From: Halanaerobiales bacterium
Lineage (GTDB): Bacteria > Bacillota_F > Halanaerobiia > Halanaerobiales > DTU029
Direction of reading: 5' to 3'
NCBI GenBank assembly: GCA_016278415.1
Contig: JADQBV010000356.1
Coordinates: 1-6,685 of the forward strand
DNA length: 6,685 nucleotides
Position 1 is the stretch's first letter. Every line of letters starts with the position of its first letter. The notes beneath the pieces are model-generated. The model was given only the letters and a program-made list of their open reading frames with translations. It was not told the DNA's origin and did not search any database. Shown piece by piece: positions 1 through 4,154 of the stretch. The position numbers and the translations under genes are program-made.

Positions 1-896
1 GCCAAACCAGCAGCAACAATATTTTTAGCTACATAACGAGCAGCATATGAAGCTGACCTATCAACCTTTGTTGGGTCTTTACCAGAAAAAGCACCACCAC
101 CATGTCTAGCATAACCACCATATGTATCAACGATTATCTTTCTACCAGTTAGCCCGGTATCACCATGAGGACCACCAATAACAAACCGACCTGTTGGATT
201 TACCATTATTTTTGTATCTACAAAAAGATCTTTAGGTACTATAGGATTAATTACATGTTCTATAATATCCTTTTTAAGTTCGTCCTGTGAAATTTCTTCA
301 TGATGTTGTGTTGAAACTAAAACAGTATCAATTCTAACAGGCTTTCCATCTATATATTCAACTGTTACCTGAGTCTTCCCATCTGGTCTTAAATAAGGAA
401 TCAAATCATTTTCCCTTACTTGTGATAGTTTTTGTGCTAATTTATGTGCTAATGTAATAGGTAATGGCATTAATTCTGGTGTTTCATTACAAGCATAACC
501 AAACATTAACCCCTGATCACCTGCACCTAATTGATTCTCTTCCTTGCCTTCTTTAACCTCTAATGAATTATCTACACCTAATGCTATATCCGGTGATTGT
601 TCATCAATAGCTGTTAAAACTGCACAGGTATCACCATCAAAGCCATATTTAGCTCTATCATATCCAATTGATTTTACTGTTTTTCTAGCAATATCAGTAA
701 TATCTACATAACAGTCAGTTGAAATTTCTCCTGAAACCAGAACTAAACCAGTTGTAACAAAGCTCTCACATGCTACACGTGCATTAGGGTCTTCACTAAG
801 TATTGCATCTAATACTGCATCGGATATCTGATCTGCGACTTTATCTGGATGACCCTCTGTAACAGATTCAGATGTAAATAAATACTTTTCTGTCAT
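1..896 (-). CDS. metK: S-adenosylmethionine synthetase (methionine adenosyltransferase), C-terminus cut by the left edge
   Basis: This cytoplasmic enzyme makes S-adenosylmethionine from methionine and ATP, releasing phosphate and pyrophosphate. The window holds 298 codons of a family that usually has about 395, so roughly the last quarter lies off the left edge. The N-terminus starts [19 protein letters not shown], with the ATP/methionine-site GHPDK at residues 15-19. The family signature GAGDQG is at 124-129, [10 protein letters not shown] at 244-253, and the glycine-rich loop [16 protein letters not shown] at 266-281. The start is ATG at 896-894, preceded by AAAGGTGGTG with normal spacing. 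A strong promoter lies about 150 bp upstream, after a weak lgt terminator, so the gene appears to be transcribed on its own. The reading frame is intact throughout the visible part. Identification is near certain. Confidence 0.98.
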   Translation of the reverse strand, partial: MTEKYLFTSESVTEGHPDKVADQISDAVLDAILSEDPNARVACESFVTTGLVLVSGEISTDCYVDITDIARKTVKSIGYDRAKYGFDGDTCAVLTAIDEQSPDIALGVDNSLEVKEGKEENQLGAGDQGLMFGYACNETPELMPLPITLAHKLAQKLSQVRENDLIPYLRPDGKTQVTVEYIDGKPVRIDTVLVSTQHHEEISQDELKKDIIEHVINPIVPKDLFVDTKIMVNPTGRFVIGGPHGDTGLTGRKIIVDTYGGYARHGGGAFSGKDPTKVDRSASYAARYVAKNIVAAGL

Positions 897-1048
897 TAAA
901 ATAGCACCACCTTTTATAATACAAATATAAACTTTAGCGACAATACCTCATAATCAAATAAGAGTATAAGTTTTTGTAAGCACCAGCATTTTTTGAATCT
1001 ACATTTTACCTGTAAATTTTATGTAAAAATATTATTTACAATAATAAT

Positions 1049-1078
1049 AGTGTAGCATATATAAACTATACTTGTCAA
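1049..1078 (-). promoter_or_regulatory. metK promoter, sigma-A type with extended -10
   Basis: On the minus strand a perfect -35 TTGACA (1078-1073) is followed, after 18 bases, by TACACT (1054-1049). A TGC triplet sits directly before the -10, giving an extended -10 element. The predicted transcript start is near 1042, leaving a leader of about 145 nt before the metK ATG. This is one of the two best promoters in the window. Confidence 0.75.
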
Positions 1079-1093
1079 TAAAATGACTAGTTA

Positions 1094-1121
1094 CAAAAAT
1101 CAATAAAATATCATTTTATTG
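1094..1121 (-). terminator. Weak terminator after lgt
   Basis: Read on the minus strand, CAATAAAAT, loop GAT and ATTTTATTG form a perfect 9-bp hairpin (1121-1101), followed directly by ATTTTTG. The stem has only one G-C pair, so it would be weak. Its position, about 135 bp past the lgt stop and just before the metK promoter, fits an lgt terminator. Confidence 0.45.
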
Positions 1122-1213
1122 GCATCAACAAAACCCTAATATATTCTACAAAGCTTATCCATATGAAATCACCATTTACACTAAATAAAATTATGCAATG
1201 TTGAGACCGGTAT

Positions 1214-1234
1214 TATCGAATCGATATGTATCGA
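1214..1234. repeat. Three TATCGA hexamers in alternating orientation
   Basis: TATCGA (1214-1219), TCGATA (1221-1226) and TATCGA (1229-1234) lie one and two bases apart, making two overlapping inverted repeats. The segment 1201-1245 is richer in G+C than the surrounding spacer and also contains the palindrome ACCGGT (1206-1211). It lies just past the lgt stop. Its function is unknown; it could be a protein-binding site, part of a 3' UTR fold, or a repeat remnant. Confidence 0.5.
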
Positions 1235-1255
1235 AAAGCCCTGGTTATGAATTAA

Positions 1256-2020
1256 TTATTTTCTCTTAGTATGTCTTTTATAAATAAGGTAAACACCAAT
1301 AGAAATCAACAAAACACTAACTAATTGTGCTATACGTATAGGTCCTAACATTAGACTGTCAGTTCTCATACCTTCAATGAAAAACCTAGCCATTGAATAA
1401 GATATAATATATAAACTAAAGATATCCCCTTTGATAATGTATGGTTTTCTTCTCAGTACAATTAATGATATAAAGACAAGAAGATTCCAAATAGATTCAT
1501 AAAGAAAAGTCGGGTGATAATAATTACCGTGTATATACATCTGTTTTTCGATAAAATCTGGAAATATACTTATAAATTTTTTACTAACTATACCACCATG
1601 TGCCTCTTGATTAATAAAATTCCCCCATCTCCCAATAGCCTGTCCAAGTATTAAATATGGTGCAATAATATCAGCTAATTTCCAGAAGGAAGCATTATGC
1701 TTTTTTATAAAAATTAAAGCCATTATAAAACCCCCAAGTACAGCACCATGAATAGCTATACCACCTGATCTCGTAGAAAAAATCATAAATAAATTATCTT
1801 TATAATATTCCCAAGAAAAAATAACATAATATAATCTGGCACCAATAATAGCAGCTGGTATTATCCTAATATAAAGATCTAACATAAAATCTTCTTCTAT
1901 TCCCTGTTTCTTTGCTTCTTGGATTGATAAGGTTGTACCCAATAGCAAGGCAAAACTAATTATTATGCCATACCATCGTATATCCAATGTACCTATTTCA
2001 AAAGCAACCGGATCTATCAT
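1256..2020 (-). CDS. lgt: Phosphatidylglycerol--prolipoprotein diacylglyceryl transferase
   Basis: Lgt transfers the diacylglyceryl group of phosphatidylglycerol to the lipobox cysteine of prolipoproteins, the first step of lipoprotein maturation in the cytoplasmic membrane. The protein has 254 residues, close to the usual 260-290, and is made of several hydrophobic segments (for example about 17-34, 54-70, 93-105, 178-189 and 228-247). Diagnostic motifs are RSGGIAIHGAVLGG at 84-97 with the essential histidine at 91, the family signature GRWGNFINQEAHG at 130-142, HPTFLYES at 169-176, and RFFIEGMRTD at 212-221. The start is ATG 2020-2018 with AGAGGG six bases upstream. The C-terminus is basic (KRHTKRK), consistent with a cytoplasmic tail. 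It sits between the DUF1540 gene (divergent) and metK (downstream, same strand, 359 bp away). No clear promoter was found. Confidence 0.97.
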   Translation of the reverse strand: MIDPVAFEIGTLDIRWYGIIISFALLLGTTLSIQEAKKQGIEEDFMLDLYIRIIPAAIIGARLYYVIFSWEYYKDNLFMIFSTRSGGIAIHGAVLGGFIMALIFIKKHNASFWKLADIIAPYLILGQAIGRWGNFINQEAHGGIVSKKFISIFPDFIEKQMYIHGNYYHPTFLYESIWNLLVFISLIVLRRKPYIIKGDIFSLYIISYSMARFFIEGMRTDSLMLGPIRIAQLVSVLLISIGVYLIYKRHTKRK

Positions 2021-2121
2021 CTATATCCCTCTTTTCATTTATACGTATACTTAAATTAATAAATAATTTTAAAATATTAGTAATTATCTAAAGCATAGTA
2101 ATTAAAATTATACAAATTCAT

Positions 2122-2149
2122 TTGGTATTTTAACTTGTATTAATATAAT
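2122..2149 (+). promoter_or_regulatory. Candidate promoter of the DUF1540 gene
   Basis: TTGGTA (2122-2127, four of six consensus bases) is followed after 16 bases by a perfect TATAAT (2144-2149). The transcript would start near 2156, about 100 nt before the TTG start. In DNA this AT-rich a TATAAT match is weak evidence on its own. Confidence 0.4.
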
Positions 2150-2160
2150 TATGCAAGTTA
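2131..2160. repeat. Inverted repeat TAACTTG-16-CAAGTTA over the DUF1540 -10 box
   Basis: TAACTTG (2131-2137) and CAAGTTA (2154-2160) are perfect inverse complements separated by 16 bases, and the TATAAT at 2144-2149 lies between them. The layout resembles an operator at which a dimeric regulator could block RNA polymerase. Chance occurrence is possible in such AT-rich sequence. Confidence 0.4.
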
Positions 2161-2244
2161 ATAAAAATTCCTCTATCTAAATGGTAAATAATATTATTAT
2201 ATTGGGTAATAATAAAAAAGACTTGATTGAAGTAGAAATAAGTA

Positions 2245-2254
2245 AAAGGAGTGA
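2245..2254 (+). promoter_or_regulatory. Shine-Dalgarno site that fixes the DUF1540 start at TTG 2260
   Basis: AAAGGAGTGA matches the anti-Shine-Dalgarno complement at nine of ten bases as far as it extends, and covers the upstream GTG at 2251. With GGAG ending at 2251, the spacing to TTG 2260 is eight bases, which is optimal; the GTG has no site of its own. Confidence 0.75.
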
Positions 2255-2259
2255 TTCAA

Positions 2260-2460
2260 TTGCCAAATAAGATTACATGTGATGTACTAAATTGTGTCTA
2301 CAATGAAAGTAATGCCTGTAGTAGAGATAACATAAGAGGTTTAACAAATACTCCTGAGGCTACCGGTAATGAAGCCATAAGTTGTATGAGTTTCAGAGAT
2401 AGTAATTCGCAAGAAGCTAATAGTAAGCCTGAATTAGCTGGTGCAAATCAACGCCAGTAA
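2260..2460 (+). CDS. Small cysteine-rich DUF1540 family protein
   Basis: This is a 66-residue protein of unknown function. Four cysteines, at 7, 12, 20 and 42 of the chosen product, sit in the pattern CDVLNCVYNESNAC and then SCMSF, which matches the DUF1540 family as I recall it from Clostridia and Bacilli; such spacing suggests metal binding, but this is inference. The C-terminal 20 residues are polar and low in complexity. The frame can be opened at GTG 2251, but the Shine-Dalgarno sequence AAAGGAGTGA (2245-2254) overlaps that codon. TTG 2260 lies eight bases after GGAG and is therefore the likely start. It is a single-gene unit on the plus strand, divergent from lgt, convergent with rpoZ, and closed by a strong terminator. 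No signal peptide or membrane segment is visible. Confidence 0.85.
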   Translation: MPNKITCDVLNCVYNESNACSRDNIRGLTNTPEATGNEAISCMSFRDSNSQEANSKPELAGANQRQ

Positions 2461-2470
2461 ATAAGCTTTT

Positions 2471-2516
2471 ATGACAAAAGAGCAGTATATACGAACTGCT
2501 CTTTTGTCATTTTTTT
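2471..2516 (+). terminator. Strong Rho-independent terminator of the DUF1540 gene
   Basis: ATGACAAAAGAGCAGT (2471-2486) pairs perfectly over 16 bp with ACTGCTCTTTTGTCAT (2495-2510) around an 8-base loop, and six T follow (2511-2516). It begins ten bases after the stop codon. The plus-strand T-run makes this the clearest terminator of the window. Confidence 0.95.
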
Positions 2517-2626
2517 AAAAATAACTTAAACTTCCTAAGATGAAAAGCGCATAAATAAATAATTAATCCTTTTTATATATCTAGTATTTTAAGTAAAAAA
2601 GATGTATAAATAAAGTAATAAAAATT

Positions 2627-2662
2627 AAAAAAGATTATCTTCTAAAATAATATTCTAGAAGA
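2627..2662 (-). terminator. Possible terminator after rpoZ
   Basis: On the minus strand TCTTCTA (2662-2656) pairs with TAGAAGA (2644-2638) over 7 bp around an 11-base loop. A T6 tract (2632-2627) follows after a 5-base gap. The stem is short and the gap before the T-run is longer than ideal, so efficiency is doubtful. It lies about 60 bp past the rpoZ stop in the convergent spacer 2517-2719, in which I see no gene. Confidence 0.4.
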
Positions 2663-2719
2663 AAACCCTTTTTATCTATTTGATATATAATTCAAATTTA
2701 TAATCATGATAATAAATAA

Positions 2720-2926
2720 CTACTTATCATAATTCTTACGATAGCTTATTGCTCCAACCGCAATCTCTTCTAAACTCTTCGATACTGGTTTTATAGATTT
2801 ATAGTCTTCAAGAATTCCATTACCACCAATGTTTAATTGACGGGCTCTTCTAGAAGCTAGTATTATCAATGTATAAGGACTATCTACTTTCTCCATTAAT
2901 TTATCACTTGACGGGTAAGTAATCAT
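2720..2926 (-). CDS. rpoZ: RNA polymerase omega subunit
   Basis: Omega binds the beta-prime subunit and helps RNA polymerase assemble and stay stable. The 68-residue product matches the short Bacillota form: MITYPSSDKL at the N-terminus, the family core ASRRARQL at 24-31, and KPVSKSLEEIAVGAI at 46-60. The frame is open up to TTG 2938, but no ribosome-binding site precedes that codon. ATG 2926-2924 is preceded by GGTGATAAAG, giving ideal Shine-Dalgarno spacing, and yields an N-terminus that aligns with other omega proteins (Met a few residues before PS.D.L), so I chose it. It is the last gene of the remA-gmk-rpoZ operon, 22 bp after gmk. In B. subtilis coaBC follows; here no gene follows on this strand until lgt, about 700 bp on. 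Confidence 0.95.
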   Translation of the reverse strand: MITYPSSDKLMEKVDSPYTLIILASRRARQLNIGGNGILEDYKSIKPVSKSLEEIAVGAISYRKNYDK

Positions 2927-2948
2927 CTTTATCACCAACCTTTTCTAT

Positions 2949-3521
2949 CTATTTTCTTATCCTACACTTCTCTGCTATTATTATTGATTTAAGTTTTTCA
3001 ACTGTTTCATCAACTTTATCATTAATGATTTGATAATCATATTTCTCTATTTCCTGTAGTTCCTTATTAGCATTCTCTAATCTAATAGCTTTATTTGCAT
3101 CATCTTCTGTTCCACGCTTATCTAATCTATTTTCCAATTCCTCTATAGAAGGAGGCAATAAAAAAACATAAATGGCGTCTGGATAACTTCTTTTAACCAT
3201 CCTTGCTCCCTGTATATCAATTTCTAATATTATATCTTTCCCTTCTTCTAGAGATTTATCAACATATTCTTTCGGGGTCCCATAATAATTATTATGTACT
3301 TGTGCCCATTCTATGAACTTATTTTCTTCTACCATTTGGAAAAAATCTTCTACAGATACAAAAAAATAATCATCCCCATTTATTTCTCCATTACGACGTG
3401 GCCTTGTAGTGGTAGATACAGAATAGTCCACTCCCTTGAAATTTTCCATTAAACTCTCGAGTACTGTACCCTTACCCACACCAGAAGGTCCTGAAAGAAC
3501 AAAGAGTTTAGCTTTCGTCAA
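2949..3521 (-). CDS. gmk: Guanylate kinase
   Basis: Gmk phosphorylates GMP to GDP with ATP, an essential cytoplasmic step in guanine nucleotide supply that also affects (p)ppGpp balance in Bacillota. The 190-residue product shows the P-loop GPSGVGKGT at 11-19, the GMP-binding segment STTTRPRRNGEINGDDYFF at 36-54, YYGT at 79-82, DIQGA at 102-106, and arginine-rich lid residues around 131-136 and 147. The frame could start at TTG 3536, but that version would read through a run of eight G. TTG 3521-3519 has this G-rich run as its Shine-Dalgarno region and gives MTKAKLFVLSGPSG, where family members normally begin. It lies 36 bp after remA and 22 bp before rpoZ in one operon. Confidence 0.97.
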   Translation of the reverse strand: MTKAKLFVLSGPSGVGKGTVLESLMENFKGVDYSVSTTTRPRRNGEINGDDYFFVSVEDFFQMVEENKFIEWAQVHNNYYGTPKEYVDKSLEEGKDIILEIDIQGARMVKRSYPDAIYVFLLPPSIEELENRLDKRGTEDDANKAIRLENANKELQEIEKYDYQIINDKVDETVEKLKSIIIAEKCRIRK

Positions 3522-3526
3522 CTGTA

Positions 3527-3534
3527 CCCCCCCC
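3527..3534 (-). promoter_or_regulatory. G8 homopolymer acting as the gmk Shine-Dalgarno region
   Basis: Eight consecutive C on the plus strand (G on the coding strand) end five bases before the TTG start of gmk. Part of the run followed by TA can pair with the CCUCC of 16S rRNA, as GGGGGGTA resembles AGGAGGTG. Such a G-run is rare in DNA this AT-rich. Confidence 0.6.
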
Positions 3535-3557
3535 AACAGTAAAATTGTATATTTATA

Positions 3558-3803
3558 TTAATCATCATCGTTTAAACGATGAGAAACAGTTTCAGGTTGG
3601 ATTGCTGATAGTACTACATGATCACTGTCCGTTATAATAACAGCCCTTGTCCTTCTTCCATATGTAGCATCAATTAGCATGCCTCGTTCTCTTGCTTCTT
3701 GAATTATACGTTTTATTGGTGCTGATTCAGGACTTACTATTGCAATAACCCTATTTCCAGCAACAATATTTCCAAAACCAATATTAATTAAATTTACGTT
3801 CAT
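3558..3803 (-). CDS. remA: RemA/DUF370 family DNA-binding regulator
   Basis: In B. subtilis RemA is a DNA-binding protein that forms ring-shaped oligomers and activates biofilm matrix and osmoprotection genes; that role is known for the family, not shown here. The 81-residue product is very close to my recollection of the B. subtilis protein: [20 protein letters not shown] at 6-25, then [20 protein letters not shown] and [10 protein letters not shown], ending in [19 protein letters not shown]. Arg18 and Pro29, at which B. subtilis mutations abolish activity, are both kept. The start is ATG 3803-3801 with AGGGGG seven bases upstream. It heads the remA-gmk-rpoZ operon, with a promoter about 45 bp upstream. 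The acidic tail (NDDD) is shorter than in Bacillus. Confidence 0.96.
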   Translation of the reverse strand: MNVNLINIGFGNIVAGNRVIAIVSPESAPIKRIIQEARERGMLIDATYGRRTRAVIITDSDHVVLSAIQPETVSHRLNDDD

Positions 3804-3847
3804 TATAATCCCCCTGACTAGTCTATCTATGTATATAACTTTTACTT

Positions 3848-3876
3848 ATAATATCACAGTATAGGTCATTTGACAA
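3848..3876 (-). promoter_or_regulatory. Promoter of the remA-gmk-rpoZ operon
   Basis: On the minus strand TTGTCA (3876-3871, five of six consensus bases) and TATTAT (3853-3848) are separated by 17 bases. A TGA triplet directly before the -10 gives an extended -10 element. Transcription would start near 3841, about 37 nt before the remA ATG. Confidence 0.7.
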
Positions 3877-3917
3877 GAGTATATACTTCATCATTGGTGA
3901 TTTCACTAGATAATAAG

Positions 3918-3992
3918 GAGTTGATTAAGATATAATATTTATCCATCTAAACTAGAATTTAAGTTTATCTCTTATTCATAGTTTATCAACTC
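3918..3992. repeat. Long imperfect inverted repeat upstream of the remA promoter
   Basis: GAGTTGAT (3918-3925) is the inverse complement of ATCAACTC (3985-3992). Directly inside, TAAGATATAA (3926-3935) can pair with TTATCTCTTA (3965-3974) with one mismatch, leaving a 10-base bulge on one side and a loop of about 29 bases. No T-run follows on either strand, so it is not a standard terminator. Confidence 0.5.
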
Positions 3993-4031
3993 GCAACTTA
4001 TATCTAGAAATAAGATCTTAATTACACTGTT

Positions 4032-4067
4032 AAATATATAAAGAGACAGGTATAGAAATCCTGTCTC
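4032..4067 (-). terminator. Probable terminator of the Ca2+-ATPase gene
   Basis: On the minus strand GAGACAGG (4067-4060) pairs perfectly with CCTGTCTC (4050-4043) around a 9-base loop, followed by TTTATATATTT. The 8-bp stem has a good G-C share, but the T-tract is interrupted. It lies about 90 bp after the stop codon and before the remA promoter. Confidence 0.6.
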
Positions 4068-4154
4068 CATAATAAAAGAAATATATTTTTAAGTGTATAA
4101 AATTAATACTATTAATCTCAAGTCACTTTCCTTTTACTTATTTCTCCTAAGTAA

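Larger units (their letters stand above)
897..1255. other. Intergenic region between lgt and metK, no gene
   Basis: This 359-bp stretch carries no open reading frame of useful length on either strand. On the minus strand it holds, in order, the lgt tail with a TATCGA repeat cluster (1214-1234), an AT-only hairpin with a T-run (1094-1121), the metK promoter (1049-1078), and a leader of about 145 nt to the metK start. The leader has several TGTAAA/TTTACA inverted motifs near its 5' end. I looked for SAM-I (S-box), SAM-II and SMK-box signatures and did not recognise any. Confidence 0.7.
2021..2259. other. Divergent intergenic region between lgt and the DUF1540 gene
   Basis: This 239-bp, very AT-rich spacer must hold the promoters of both flanking genes. 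On the plus strand TTGGTA-16-TATAAT is the best candidate. For lgt the minus-strand choices are poor: TATAAT at 2112-2107 without a good -35, or TTGCAT followed 18 bases later by TAAAAT. A 7-bp inverted repeat (2131-2160) overlaps these elements. A further AT-only inverted repeat TATTATT/AATAATA lies around 2190-2215. Confidence 0.5.
3804..4154. other. Intergenic gap between the Ca2+-ATPase and remA, no gene
   Basis: I find no gene in these 351 bp on either strand. Read on the minus strand they hold the likely ATPase terminator (4032-4067), a long imperfect inverted repeat (3918-3992) and the remA promoter (3848-3876). In B. subtilis yloC (yicC family, about 290 codons) occupies this place; the gap is too short for it and I see no recognisable fragment of it. 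Confidence 0.75.

Noticed and set aside
897..1042. SAM-I, SAM-II or SMK riboswitch ahead of metK
   Set aside because: I looked for the S-box core and for the SAM-II and SMK pseudoknot signatures; only isolated matches such as GCTAAAG occur, and no terminator/antiterminator pair is visible.
3527..3534. On/off phase variation of gmk by the G8 tract
   Set aside because: The tract most likely lies upstream of the start codon and gmk is essential in Bacillota, so only modest tuning is plausible.
3804..4154. T-box leader or degraded yicC gene in the gap
   Set aside because: There is no T-box sequence, no open frame, and no recognisable YicC fragment on either strand.
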